Shown: positions 8,176 to 16,119, counted from the stretch's first letter. The stretch: 64,000 bases of DNA from AC-32 sp963765785 (GCA_963765785.1 CAVXXW010000022.1:171154-235153), one strand, 5' to 3'. A program made the numbers and translations. The notes: generated by a model not told the origin, from the sequence alone.

Positions 8176-8181
8176 AGTATA
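8176..8181 (-). promoter_or_regulatory. -10 box of leaderless promoter for DUF167-dksA-lspA-rluD
   Basis: TATACT on the minus strand followed by six bases (GGCCTC) and the ATG at 8169. One of the clearest cases of the TANNNT-N6-start pattern in this window. Confidence 0.65.
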
Positions 8182-8197
8182 AGTTCGACAGTCGGGG

Positions 8198-8626
8198 TCA
8201 GGCGGCCTGCGACTCTGCGTCCGCGTCGTCGACTGCGTCGAGTGCTGCCTCCAGCAGCGCGCGCACCTTGCGGGCCTCGGCGAGCAGGCGCTCGCGCTCG
8301 GCGGCCGCAGCCCGCGTGACCGCCCGCGCCTCGGCGTGCGCCTCCTCGACCACGAGGGTTGCCTCGCGCTTCGCTTGGTCCTTCAGCTCGTGCGCTGAGC
8401 GCTCGGCGGACACGAGCGTCGTCCGCAGCAGCGTCTCGAGGTCGCGGTGCCGGGCGAGCTCGCCCTCGAGCTGCTCGATCCGGTCGGCGAAGTCGGCGCG
8501 CTGCCGCCAGACCTCCTCGAACGAGTCCGCGGTCTCGCGGATCAGGTCGTCGACGGGGCTGCGGCGGTAGCCGAACAGGCCCCGCCTGAGGCGTATGTGG
8601 TGGAGCTCGACGGGTGTGATGGTCAT
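8198..8626 (-). CDS. divIVA: DivIVA-domain cell-division/polarity protein
   Basis: 142 residues. The N-terminal segment TPVELHHIRLRRGLFGYRR is the DivIVA membrane-binding motif, followed by SPVDDLIRETADSFEEVW and an Ala/Glu/Arg coiled coil to the end. DivIVA proteins sense negative membrane curvature and recruit division or polar-growth machinery. AGAGGAGG about 6 nt before ATG 8626 gives a strong ribosome site. It sits after sepF and yggT, the usual division-cluster order. Shorter than Wag31, so it may be a SepIVA-like or minor DivIVA. Confidence 0.85.
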   Translation of the reverse strand: MTITPVELHHIRLRRGLFGYRRSPVDDLIRETADSFEEVWRQRADFADRIEQLEGELARHRDLETLLRTTLVSAERSAHELKDQAKREATLVVEEAHAEARAVTRAAAAERERLLAEARKVRALLEAALDAVDDADAESQAA

Positions 8627-8637
8627 GGCGTCCTCCT

Positions 8638-8940
8638 CTATGAGTAGTGGGCGAAGAGCGCGTCGATCACGCGCATGAGCGCGACGAGCGCGAGGATGGC
8701 CACGACCGGCGAGAAGTCGAGCGGGCCCAGCGCCGGCAGGATCCGCCGGAAGATCCGCAGGTACGGCTCGCAGACGTCGCGCAGGAAGTCCGAGATCCGC
8801 CGCACCCAGATCGAGTACGGCAGCCGCACCCAGGAGGTGAGGATGTACACGAAGATCAACAGGATGTAGACCCAGAGGAACGTGTCGATCAGCGTGTTCG
8901 CGGTCGACGCGGCGTCTGCCAGCGCAACGGTGGCCATCAC
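8638..8940 (-). CDS. YggT family membrane protein
   Basis: 100 residues with two hydrophobic segments (about 15-37 and 72-95) linked by a basic loop containing VCEPYLRIFRRILP, the family hallmark. YggT proteins are small membrane proteins next to sepF in Gram-positive division clusters, with a suspected but undefined envelope role. GTG 8940 and ATG 8937 are adjacent in-frame starts. Confidence 0.9.
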   Translation of the reverse strand: MMATVALADAASTANTLIDTFLWVYILLIFVYILTSWVRLPYSIWVRRISDFLRDVCEPYLRIFRRILPALGPLDFSPVVAILALVALMRVIDALFAHYS

Positions 8941-8976
8941 GCGTGAGTTCGGCCCGTCACGCCGGTTTCCTGGAGG

Positions 8977-9540
8977 TCAGGCCTGGTTGAAGAACCCGCC
9001 GCGCTCGAGCAAGCGGGCACGCTCTTCGGCTGAGACCTGCACGTTTCGCGGCGTGAGCAGGAACACCTTGTCCGCGACGCGCTGCATGCCGCCGTCGAGG
9101 GCGTAGCTGAGCCCGCTCGTGAAGTCGATCAGCCGCTTCGAGAGCTCCTGGTCGGCACCCTGCAGGTTGAGGATCACCGGGATCCCGTCCTTGAACTTGT
9201 CCGCGATCTGCTGCGCGTCGTTGAAGCTGCGCGGCACGACGAGGTGCACCTGCACGGACGGGATCGCCCGCATCGGCGCTGGCGTCTCGGCCGGGCGGCG
9301 GTTGCTGTTGCGCGGCCGCAGCACCGCGGTCTGCGGCGCGCCGTCCTCTGGATCGGGATCGGTCCAGTCGTCGAGATCACGCTGTCTGCCCCGCGGCGTT
9401 AAGCGCCGGACGTTCGGGCGCTCGCTGTAGGTGCGCTCGAGATCCTCCTCGGTGAGATAGCCGTCCTCGTCCCACTCGTCGTCCTCTTCCGCGATCCCGA
9501 AGTAGACGAGCGTCCGGTTCCAAACGTCTGCAAATCCCAT
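8977..9540 (-). CDS. sepF: Cell division protein SepF
   Basis: 187 residues. Residues 1-16 form an amphipathic membrane anchor, 17-85 a linker rich in Asp/Glu and Arg, and 95-175 the SepF core (VHLVVPRSFNDAQQIADKF, VILNLQGADQELSKRLIDF, KVFLLTPRNVQVS). SepF tethers FtsZ to the membrane and is essential in actinobacteria, which lack FtsA. It follows yggS by 12 nt; yggS-sepF-yggT-divIVA is the standard order. Confidence 0.96.
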   Translation of the reverse strand: MGFADVWNRTLVYFGIAEEDDEWDEDGYLTEEDLERTYSERPNVRRLTPRGRQRDLDDWTDPDPEDGAPQTAVLRPRNSNRRPAETPAPMRAIPSVQVHLVVPRSFNDAQQIADKFKDGIPVILNLQGADQELSKRLIDFTSGLSYALDGGMQRVADKVFLLTPRNVQVSAEERARLLERGGFFNQA

Positions 9541-9552
9541 GAAAAACGGATG

Positions 9553-10152
9553 TTACTTGGCGTAGAGCACGGACCCCAGCCGCACCATCGTGGCGCCTTC
9601 GTCGGCTGCGACGCGGTAGTCCTGGCTCGTCCCCATCGAGAGCTCGCGCAGGCCGTGCCGCTCCGCCAACTCGCGCAAACGGCGGAAATACGGGCGCGAC
9701 TGCTCGGGGTCGTCGGTGAACGGCGGCATCGTCATCAGGCCGACGATGTTCTCGTAGAGGCCGAGGAACTCCTCCAGGCCGCGCTCGGGAATCCCCGACT
9801 TCGACTCCTCGCCGGAGAGGTTGACCTCGACGAGCGCTGGGATCGTCAGTAGCCGGGCCGCAGACTCGCTCGCGAGCGAGTGGCAGAGCTCGCACAGCTC
9901 GTTCACGGTCTTCGCCTTGCGGCTCTGCAGGTGGCCGATGAAGTGCCACCGGAACGCGTCGCCGTGGAGCGCATGCTTAGTCTCGAGGTCCTGCGCCCGG
10001 TTTTCGCCGACGACCTCGATCCCGGCCTCGGCCAGTGCCGGCAGGTCGGCCGGGTCGACGTACTTCGTCGCCGCGACGATCGTCACCTCCGGCCCGAGCT
10101 CGCTGCGAATTCGCTCGTAGTTGGCGGCGACTATCTCAGGCGATAAGGCCAA
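9553..10152 (-). CDS. YggS/PROSC family PLP-binding protein (compact form)
   Basis: Pyridoxal-phosphate homeostasis protein. VAATKYVDP carries the PLP-binding Lys near residue 27; GENRAQDL, WHFIGHLQSRKAK, VEVNLSGEESKSG and LSMGTSQDYRVA are family motifs. TTG 10152 is the only suitable start before the conserved helix and lies 17 nt inside pgeF, after AAGGGG. At 199 residues it is about 25 shorter than usual; the helix between CHSLAS and TIPALVEVN looks shortened. Confidence 0.93.
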   Translation of the reverse strand: MALSPEIVAANYERIRSELGPEVTIVAATKYVDPADLPALAEAGIEVVGENRAQDLETKHALHGDAFRWHFIGHLQSRKAKTVNELCELCHSLASESAARLLTIPALVEVNLSGEESKSGIPERGLEEFLGLYENIVGLMTMPPFTDDPEQSRPYFRRLRELAERHGLRELSMGTSQDYRVAADEGATMVRLGSVLYAK

Positions 10153-10840
10153 TGACCCCTTGCCTGCCTGTGACGCCGTCGTCGCGACGGTGCGAGAAGA
10201 AGCGGTCCGGGTCGCAGGCGGTACAGAGGTCGACCCGGTCGACGCGCGCCACGCCCGCCGCGCGCAGCGCACGCTCGGCCGCGGCCCAGAGGTCGAGCTT
10301 CCCGTTGCAGTACAGGCCCATCCCGAACGCACGCCGGAACGGCGCCGCCACCTCCTCCCCCACCTCGTAGCAGCACGGGCCGATCCCGGGCCCGACCACC
10401 GCGCCGACGAGGCCTCCGCCCAGCGTCCTCATGCCTTCGGCTGCGATCCCGCCGATCAGGCCGCGCCAACCCGCGTGCAGGACGGCAAGGCTCGGCGTGC
10501 CGCCGTTCGCGCGCGCGAGCGCGATCGGCAGGCAGTCGGCGGCGAGCGCAAGCATCGGCAGACCGCTCTCGTCTGTCCAGAGGCCGTCGCCGCGCTCGCC
10601 GCGAGACCCGGCCGTCGCACGGAGGACGTCGGCGGAGTGGTGCTGGTAGTTCATCGCCAACGCGTCGGGCTGGGCGCCGACCTCGGCGCAGAGCCGCCGG
10701 CGGTTCTCGTCGACGCGCTCCGGTTCGTCCGCAGTCGCGCGGCCGAGGTTGAGCGACGCGAAGGGCCCGTCGCTGACACCGCCCTCGCGCGTCGAGAAGA
10801 CCACCTCGTACGGGCCCGGCGCGTGCTCCCAGCGGATCAT
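10136..10840 (-). CDS. pgeF: Multicopper-oxidase-like (YfiH/PgeF, laccase domain) protein
   Basis: 234-residue protein of the YfiH family (peptidoglycan editing factor, also reported as a purine nucleoside phosphorylase/adenosine deaminase). Metal-site motifs: YQHHSADV near 66 (the usual QVHG reads QHHS), LALAADCLPIAL near 97 and LHAGWRGL near 120; VGPGIGPCCYEVG near 146. ATG 10840 overlaps the upstream gene as ATGA (10837-10840). The pgeF-yggS-sepF order matches many actinobacterial division clusters. Confidence 0.92.
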   Translation of the reverse strand: MIRWEHAPGPYEVVFSTREGGVSDGPFASLNLGRATADEPERVDENRRRLCAEVGAQPDALAMNYQHHSADVLRATAGSRGERGDGLWTDESGLPMLALAADCLPIALARANGGTPSLAVLHAGWRGLIGGIAAEGMRTLGGGLVGAVVGPGIGPCCYEVGEEVAAPFRRAFGMGLYCNGKLDLWAAAERALRAAGVARVDRVDLCTACDPDRFFSHRRDDGVTGRQGVIGLIA

Positions 10841-12090
10841 TGCGCGAGCAACTCCCGGGCGGCGGCGAGCTCCGAGTCGCGACCGTCGAGCTCGCCGTTC
10901 AGCTTGCGCCGCCGGAGCTCGGCCAGCACCTCGCCCACGCGGGGCGACTCCGCGAGGCCGAGCCCGGCGAGGTCGGTGCCGTCGACCTCGAGCCGCACGC
11001 TGCGGAGGCGCTCGAAGTAGTCGCGCAGCGCCGGCGTGCCGGCGAGCGCGAGCGCCATCAGCGGCGCGTCCTCGGGGTACGGCTCGGCGAGCGCGACGAC
11101 GTCGGCGGGCGTCGCGACTTCGTCGACCTTCTCGGCGAGCAGCGGTCCCGCGGTGACGGCGGCGGCGACGGCCCGCGCGTCCTGTCGCCGCAGGGCGAGC
11201 GCGTCGAGCCATGGCCGCACGTCCTCGCCGAGGTCGCGCGCGAGCGCCGCGAGGCCGAGCCGCCACGACGGGAGCGGAAGCCGGTACTCGTCGCGGAGCG
11301 ACTCGAGACGCTCGAAGAGCTCCGCCGCCCGGTCGTCAGCCACCAGGCGCGGGTGGATCGCGCGGTCGGCGCCGAGCTCGCCCAGCTGCCGGATCGACGC
11401 CGGCGCGTGCGGCTCGTCGAGCAGCAGCACCAGCTCGTCCCGCAGCCGCGCCGGCGTCAGGCGTGCGACGAGGCCGTCGTCGATTGCGCTCCGCGCCAAG
11501 TCCAGCGTGTCGTCGTCCAGGGCAAAGCCATAGCGGCTCGCGTAGCGGATCGCCCGGAAGATGCGGGTCGGGTCGTCGACGAACGAGCGGTCGTGGAGGA
11601 CGCGGATCGTACGTGCCTCGAGGTCGGCACGGCCGTCGAACGGGTCGACGACCCTGCCCAGGTCATCCGCGCCGAGCGACGCGGCCATGGCGTTGATCGT
11701 GAAGTCGCGACGGGCGAGGTCGTCGTCGATCGTGCCCGGCTCCACGGCCGGGAGCGCCGCCGGCGCCTCGTACCGCTCGCGGCGCGCGGTCACCACGTCG
11801 ACGCGCTCGGCGTCCCCGTGCTCGACCACGGCGGTTCCGAAGGCGTCGTGCGATCGCACGCGCCCGCCGATCCTGCGCGCCAGGGCCTCCGCGAAGCGGA
11901 CGCCGTCGCCCTCGACAGCCAGGTCGACGTCGAAGCCAGGCTCGTCGAGCAAAATGTCGCGCACCGTGCCGCCGACGAGGTAGATGCCCTCGCCCTCGCG
12001 AACTGCGGCCACGGCGTCGAGAACCGGCCGAAGCCGCGGCAGGGCGTCGAGCCGGTCTGCGATCGAGGTCTCGTCGGCCATGCGAGGCAT
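10837..12090 (-). CDS. CCA-adding enzyme / poly(A) polymerase family nucleotidyltransferase
   Basis: 417 residues. The class II nucleotidyltransferase head is clear: IYLVGGTVRDILL near 36, then FDVDLAVEG with the two catalytic Asp, then RRDFTINAMAA near 128 and DPTRIFRAIRYASRYGF near 175, the family's RNA-binding region. The rest is helical with no HD domain seen. It either repairs tRNA 3' CCA ends or adds poly(A); sequence alone does not decide. ATG 12090 is preferred, with GGGAGG about 5 nt upstream; ATG 12081 is possible. Not an obvious partner of the division genes it precedes. Confidence 0.88.
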   Translation of the reverse strand: MPRMADETSIADRLDALPRLRPVLDAVAAVREGEGIYLVGGTVRDILLDEPGFDVDLAVEGDGVRFAEALARRIGGRVRSHDAFGTAVVEHGDAERVDVVTARRERYEAPAALPAVEPGTIDDDLARRDFTINAMAASLGADDLGRVVDPFDGRADLEARTIRVLHDRSFVDDPTRIFRAIRYASRYGFALDDDTLDLARSAIDDGLVARLTPARLRDELVLLLDEPHAPASIRQLGELGADRAIHPRLVADDRAAELFERLESLRDEYRLPLPSWRLGLAALARDLGEDVRPWLDALALRRQDARAVAAAVTAGPLLAEKVDEVATPADVVALAEPYPEDAPLMALALAGTPALRDYFERLRSVRLEVDGTDLAGLGLAESPRVGEVLAELRRRKLNGELDGRDSELAAARELLAQ

Positions 12091-12120
12091 TCTGCCTCCC
12101 GCCCCGGGAGAAAGCGGCAC

Positions 12121-12205
12121 AATTCCGGCACATTCCGTCACAGACACGCGCGCCGCCCACCGATACGCTCGCCTCGGGGAGGAGGCTGGGCGAACCGTAC
12201 TCAGA
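12121..12205 (+). repeat. Intergenic repeat element, copy A (promoter-like, candidate sRNA)
   Basis: Plus-strand reading: CAGACA at 12141-12146, a 17-bp spacer, TACGCT at 12164-12169, then GCCTCGGGGAGGAGG and GGGCGAACCG. The same arrangement recurs at 45306 and 36163 and, with a weaker -35, at 52860. It lies between the ridA stop (12228) and the start of the minus-strand polymerase gene. No ORF follows the predicted start point near 12176. A transcript would run antisense into the 3' end of ridA. Confidence 0.6.
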
Positions 12206-12227
12206 CCACTTGACGAGCCGGCGCAGG

Positions 12228-12617
12228 TCAGCCGGCGAGCGCCACGGCTTCGATCTCGACCTTCGCGCCCGAGGGCAGCGCGGAGACCTCAATCGTCGCG
12301 CGCGCCGGCGGCTGCGCGCCGACGTGCTTGGCGTAGACCCCGTTCATCGAGGAGAAGTCGCCGAGGTCGGTCAGGTAGACGGTCGTCTTGACGAGGCGGT
12401 CGAGACCGCTGCCGGCCTCCTCGAGGATCGCTCCCAGGTTTGCGAAGACCTGCTCGGTCTGCTTCTCGATCGAGTCGCTCACGATCTCGGCGTGATCGGG
12501 CCGCAGCGCGAGCTGGCCCGAGACGAAGACGAGGTCGCCCGCGCGGATCGCCTGCGAGTACGGCGCACCCTGGAACGGCGCAGGTGCTGCCTCCGTCCGA
12601 ACGACCTGCTTCTCCAT
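12228..12617 (-). CDS. ridA: RidA family enamine/imine deaminase
   Basis: 129 residues; hydrolyses reactive 2-aminoacrylate-type enamines made by PLP enzymes. Motifs: PFQGAPYSQAIRAGDLVFVSGQL at the N-terminus, VKTTVYLTDLGDF near 80 and PPARATIEVSALPSGAKVEIEA at the C-terminus, with the key Arg in PPARATIE. ATG 12617 shares one base with the upstream stop (TGATG). It lies after the HisB-like gene and before repeat element A. Confidence 0.94.
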   Translation of the reverse strand: MEKQVVRTEAAPAPFQGAPYSQAIRAGDLVFVSGQLALRPDHAEIVSDSIEKQTEQVFANLGAILEEAGSGLDRLVKTTVYLTDLGDFSSMNGVYAKHVGAQPPARATIEVSALPSGAKVEIEAVALAG

Positions 12618-13159
12618 CAGTCCTCCCTCCGCCGCTTGCGGCAGCTCTGCGCCAGGGCCACGCCCAGCGCCTTGAAGATCGCCTCGAGCACGTGCTCGGG
12701 GTCGTCGCCCTCCATCAGCCTGACGTGCAGCGTCAGCCCCGCGCCCTCGGCCAGCTCGCGCAGGAACGTGGCGACGATGTCGCTCGCCAACCCCGCGACG
12801 CGCGCGTCGCTGAGGTCGGCGTTCGAGACGACCAGCGGCCGCCCCGAGACCTCCACCACAACGTGGGCGAGCGCCTCGTCGGTGGGGACGACCGCCGAGC
12901 CGTGCCGCCGGACGCCCTCCTGTTCGAACGCGCCCCGCAGAGCGTCGCCGAGCGCGCGACCCGCGGCCGCAACCTCGGCCTCGGCATCCCCGGGCGCGAC
13001 CTCCAGCGTCAGGTCGAACGACGCGTACTCGGCCAGCAAGGCGAGCAGGTGGTCGAGCACCGGCACGCCGGTGGCGACGTTCGCCTCGCCGTGACCGGCG
13101 ACGTCCAGGCGGGCATGCATCCGGCCCGCCTCGTCCGCCTGGCCGAGGCGCGGCGACAT
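12617..13159 (-). CDS. HisB-like (imidazoleglycerol-phosphate dehydratase fold) protein without catalytic metal motifs
   Basis: 180 residues collinear with IGPD: GVPVLDHLLALLAEYASFDL near 31, RRHGSAVVPTDEAL near 85, EVSGRPLVV near 105, LTLHVRLMEGDDPEHVLEAIFKA near 143. The first HHxxE metal motif (normally DDHHTVEDTG) is replaced by AEAEVAAAG with a short deletion. The second (normally NDHHRVE) reads DPEHVLE, so its first His is lost. The His after DHML is Tyr and the conserved C-terminal PSxKG tail is absent. It sits between murA and ridA, not in a his operon. It may be a divergent paralogue or a pseudoenzyme with a new role. Confidence 0.8.
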   Translation of the reverse strand: MSPRLGQADEAGRMHARLDVAGHGEANVATGVPVLDHLLALLAEYASFDLTLEVAPGDAEAEVAAAGRALGDALRGAFEQEGVRRHGSAVVPTDEALAHVVVEVSGRPLVVSNADLSDARVAGLASDIVATFLRELAEGAGLTLHVRLMEGDDPEHVLEAIFKALGVALAQSCRKRRRED

Positions 13160-13161
13160 CG

Positions 13162-14472
13162 CTAGGCCTCGATCCGGTCGATGCGCGCCCCGAGCGATCG
13201 CAACCGCTCGTCGATCCGCTCGTAGCCGCGGTCGATCTCGCCGATGTTCCCGATCGTCGACGTGCCCTCCGCGCAAAGCGCCGCAAGCAGCATCGCCATG
13301 CCCGCGCGAATGTCCGGGCTCGACATCTGCTGCGCGTAGAGCTTGGCCGGCCCGGTGATGACGGCGCGGTGCGGGTCGCAGAGGATGATCCGCGCGCCCA
13401 TCGACACCAGCTTGTCGACGAAGAACAGCCGGCTCTCGAACATCTTCTCGAAGATCAGGATCGTCCCCTGCGCCTGGGTCGCGACGATCACCGCGATCGA
13501 CGTGAGGTCGGCGGGGAACGCCGGCCACGGGCCGTCCTCGATCTTCGGGATCTGGCCGCCCAGGTCGTCGAGGATCTGGAGCTCCTGATTCGGCGGGACG
13601 CGGATGCTGCCGTCCTGGATTTCGACGTGGACGCCCAGCCGCTCGAACGTCGGCAGGATCGCCGCCAGGTCCTTCGGCTCGACCTCGTCGATGGTGATGT
13701 CGCCGCCCGTCACCGCCGCGAGGCCGACGAAGCTGCCGACCTCAATGTGCTCCGGGCCGATGCGCCACTCGCCGCCCGCGAGGGCGTCGACACCGTTGAC
13801 CCGGAGGACGTTCGACTCGATCCCCTCGATCTGGGCGCCAAGCGAGACGAGGAAGCGGCACAGATCCTGGATATGCGGCTCGCAGGCCGCGTTGCCGATC
13901 ACCGTCTCGCCGGGCGTCAGCGTGGCCGCCATCACCGCGTTCTCGGTCGCCATCACACTCGCCTCGTCGAGGAAGATGTGCTTCGCGCGCAGGCCGTCGG
14001 TGCGTAGCTCGAAGCGGTCGCCGATGTCGATCTTGGCGCCGAGCTCGGCGAATGCGTGGATGTGCGGGTCGAGTCGCCGGCGGCCGATCACGTCGCCGCC
14101 CGGAGGCGGCACGCTCGCGCGTCCGAGCCTGGCGAGCAGCGGGCCTGCGAGCAGGAACGACGCGCGGATCTGCCGCGCCAGCACGGGATCGAGCTCGTAC
14201 GAAGACACGTCCGCGGCGTGCACACGCACCTCGTTGTCACCGACCCACTCCGCGTCGGCGCCGAGCGCCTGGATCAGGGCGATCATCGAGTCGACGTCGC
14301 GGATCCGAGGCACGTTCGACAGCGTCACCGGCTCGCTCGTCAGCAGGCATGCGGCCAGCACCGGCAGCGCGCCGTTCTTGTTGCCGGCAGCGCGTACGCG
14401 CCCGTTGAGCGGGTGTCCACCCTCGATCACGAAGGACTCGGCGAGGGCGTCTGTGACGGCAGTCTGGGCCAT
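13162..14472 (-). CDS. murA: UDP-N-acetylglucosamine 1-carboxyvinyltransferase, Asp-type active site
   Basis: First committed enzyme of peptidoglycan precursor synthesis; adds enolpyruvate from PEP to UDP-GlcNAc. 436 residues, full length. GNKNGALPVLAA near 31 holds the Lys/Asn pair; TENAVMAA, PAFPADLTS and DIRAGMA are also present. The mobile-loop catalytic Cys is Asp: PPPGGDVIGRRRLD near 122. Asp here is known from Mycobacterium tuberculosis and others and gives intrinsic fosfomycin insensitivity. ATG 14472 diverges from the HD gene at a shared symmetric -10. Confidence 0.97.
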   Translation of the reverse strand: MAQTAVTDALAESFVIEGGHPLNGRVRAAGNKNGALPVLAACLLTSEPVTLSNVPRIRDVDSMIALIQALGADAEWVGDNEVRVHAADVSSYELDPVLARQIRASFLLAGPLLARLGRASVPPPGGDVIGRRRLDPHIHAFAELGAKIDIGDRFELRTDGLRAKHIFLDEASVMATENAVMAATLTPGETVIGNAACEPHIQDLCRFLVSLGAQIEGIESNVLRVNGVDALAGGEWRIGPEHIEVGSFVGLAAVTGGDITIDEVEPKDLAAILPTFERLGVHVEIQDGSIRVPPNQELQILDDLGGQIPKIEDGPWPAFPADLTSIAVIVATQAQGTILIFEKMFESRLFFVDKLVSMGARIILCDPHRAVITGPAKLYAQQMSSPDIRAGMAMLLAALCAEGTSTIGNIGEIDRGYERIDERLRSLGARIDRIEA

Positions 14473-14482
14473 GGCGAGGGGC

Positions 14483-14489
14483 TATGGTA
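14483..14489. promoter_or_regulatory. Symmetric -10 (TATGGTA) shared by murA and the HD gene
   Basis: Plus strand reads TATGGT, 8 nt before the GTG at 14497; minus strand reads TACCAT, 11 nt before the murA ATG at 14472. One 7-mer supplies a -10 box in both directions. No clear -35 either side. Confidence 0.5.
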
Positions 14490-14496
14490 ACTGCGC

Positions 14497-15075
14497 GTGG
14501 AACCGACCCGAGACGCCGCCTGGGAGACCCTGAACCGCTACACCAAGAGCGAGGCGCTGCTGCGCCACGCGCTCGCGGTAGAGGCCGCGGTCGGCGCCTA
14601 CGCGCGTCGTTTCGGCGAGGACGAGGAGCTCTGGCGGGCGACCGCGCTGCTGCACGACTTCGACTACGAGATGCACCCCACGCTCGACAAGCACCCGCAG
14701 GACGGTGAGCCGATCCTGCGCGAGGAGGGCTGGCCCGACGAGGTGGTCGACGGCGTCCTCTCGCACGCCTCGCACCTCGAGCTGCCGCGCGACACGCAGC
14801 TCAAGAAGACGCTCTTCGCCTGCGACGAGCTCGCCGGCTTCATCCACGCCTGCGGGCTCGTGCGCCCCGACGGCATCGCGACGCTCGAGCCCAAGTCGGT
14901 GAAGAAGAAGCTGAAGCAGCCGTCGTTCGCGGCCGGAGTCAACCGGCAAGACGTCTACGAAGGCGCCGAGGAGCTCGGCGTCGAGCTCGACGACCACATT
15001 CGGTTCGTGATCGAAGCGATGCGGCCGATCTCCGGCGAGCTGGGCTTACGGAAGAGCGCCGAGCAGGCGCTGTAG
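14497..15075 (+). CDS. HD-domain protein, predicted metal-dependent phosphohydrolase
   Basis: 192 residues. HALAVEAAV near 24, ALLHDFDYEMH near 51 (HD pair) and KHPQDGEPILRE near 66 make up an HD superfamily hydrolase site of the YedJ-like, hydrolase-only kind. Substrate unknown; such proteins may act on nucleotides or phosphoesters. GTG 14497 is preceded by TATGGT 8 nt upstream. It is divergent from murA and overlaps the convergent aminotransferase gene by 30 bp. Confidence 0.85.
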   Translation: MEPTRDAAWETLNRYTKSEALLRHALAVEAAVGAYARRFGEDEELWRATALLHDFDYEMHPTLDKHPQDGEPILREEGWPDEVVDGVLSHASHLELPRDTQLKKTLFACDELAGFIHACGLVRPDGIATLEPKSVKKKLKQPSFAAGVNRQDVYEGAEELGVELDDHIRFVIEAMRPISGELGLRKSAEQAL

Positions 15076-16119
15076 GTCCTCCTCGGTCGTCCACCAGCCA
15101 CACGACGCGCGGAGCCAGCCGTGCCCCGGAACGTCGCGGACGATCACACCGGCGTCGTAGAGCGAGCGGACGAGCTCCCTCGTGTCCCCTTCGGCGCGGA
15201 AGGTCACGAGCGTGCCCTGCCCGGGTGCGGTCAGCACGCGCTCGCCGAGCAGCTCGCGACAACGCGAGGCCATCGCGGCCGCCTGCTCGAACCGTCCCTC
15301 GGGTGCGACGTCGAGCGCGGCGGAGAGCCCGGCCAGTGACGGCACCGGCGTCCAGTTCGAGTCGAACCGCGCCGCGCCCTCGCGAGGGATGAAGGCTCCG
15401 GTCGGCTCGTAGCCCCGCTGGGAGAGGTAGCTCGGCGCGGTCACGGCGAGCGCCTCCGGGTCGCAGACGACCAGGCCGCCGGTCGCGTCAGGGCCGCACA
15501 GCCACTTCTGGCACGAGAAGGCGTAGAAGTCGAATGCGCCCGCGTCGACCGCCATGGCGCCGGCCGACTGCGCCCCGTCGACGAGCACCGGCACGCCGCT
15601 CTCCTTCCGCAGCTCCTCGGCCGGGAAGCGGTTACCCGTCATCCAGCACACGTGCGAGAGGGCGATCAGCCGCGTCTTGGGCGTCACCGCCTCCAGCAGC
15701 ACCGGCAGCGACTCCTCCGGCGCAAGCTCGCGCACGGGCACCACCCGGACCTGCGCCGTCGACGCGGCCAGCGCGCCGAGCAGCCCGAAGTGCTCGCCGT
15801 CGGTGGTCACCAGCTCGTCCTCCGGCCGCAGCTGAAGGCCGGAGAGCACGATGTTGCAGCCGTTCGTGGTCGAGGTCGCGAGCGACAGGAGCGCCGGCTC
15901 GACGCCCACCGCAGCTGCCAGCTTGGCGCGTACCTCGTCCCGAAGCGCCAGCGCCCGCTCGAAGTACGCCGGCCCTCCGCGGCCCGACTCGACGTCCTTG
16001 CCCTCCTGCGCACCCATCGCCTCGTACGTCGAGCGCGCCAGCGGGCCGTTGGTGCCCGCATTCAGGTACGCGAACCGCTCGAAGACCGGGAACTCCACCC
16101 GGGCGTGCTCCCACTTCAT
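15046..16119 (-). CDS. Class V aminotransferase / cysteine desulfurase-like PLP enzyme
   Basis: 357 residues. Fold-type I PLP enzyme: FAYLNAGTNGPLA near 15, TSTTNGCNIVLSGL near 77, VPVLVDGAQSAGAMA near 178 (PLP-contacting Asp) and FSCQKWLCGPDATGG near 200 with the Schiff-base Lys. No catalytic Cys loop can be assigned, so a true cysteine desulfurase is not claimed; isopenicillin-epimerase-like or kynureninase-like enzymes share this fold. ATG 16119 overlaps the upstream gene as ATGA. Confidence 0.88.
   Translation of the reverse strand: MKWEHARVEFPVFERFAYLNAGTNGPLARSTYEAMGAQEGKDVESGRGGPAYFERALALRDEVRAKLAAAVGVEPALLSLATSTTNGCNIVLSGLQLRPEDELVTTDGEHFGLLGALAASTAQVRVVPVRELAPEESLPVLLEAVTPKTRLIALSHVCWMTGNRFPAEELRKESGVPVLVDGAQSAGAMAVDAGAFDFYAFSCQKWLCGPDATGGLVVCDPEALAVTAPSYLSQRGYEPTGAFIPREGAARFDSNWTPVPSLAGLSAALDVAPEGRFEQAAAMASRCRELLGERVLTAPGQGTLVTFRAEGDTRELVRSLYDAGVIVRDVPGHGWLRASCGWWTTEEDLQRLLGALP

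Noticed and set aside
12164..12205. Repeat elements as a known riboswitch (c-di-AMP type) or a protein-coding repeat
   Set aside because: No known aptamer core recognised, no downstream plus-strand gene, and the conserved frame ends at once; promoter plus short RNA fits better.
12617..13159. A normal histidine operon hisB
   Set aside because: No other his genes nearby and both metal-binding motifs are missing.
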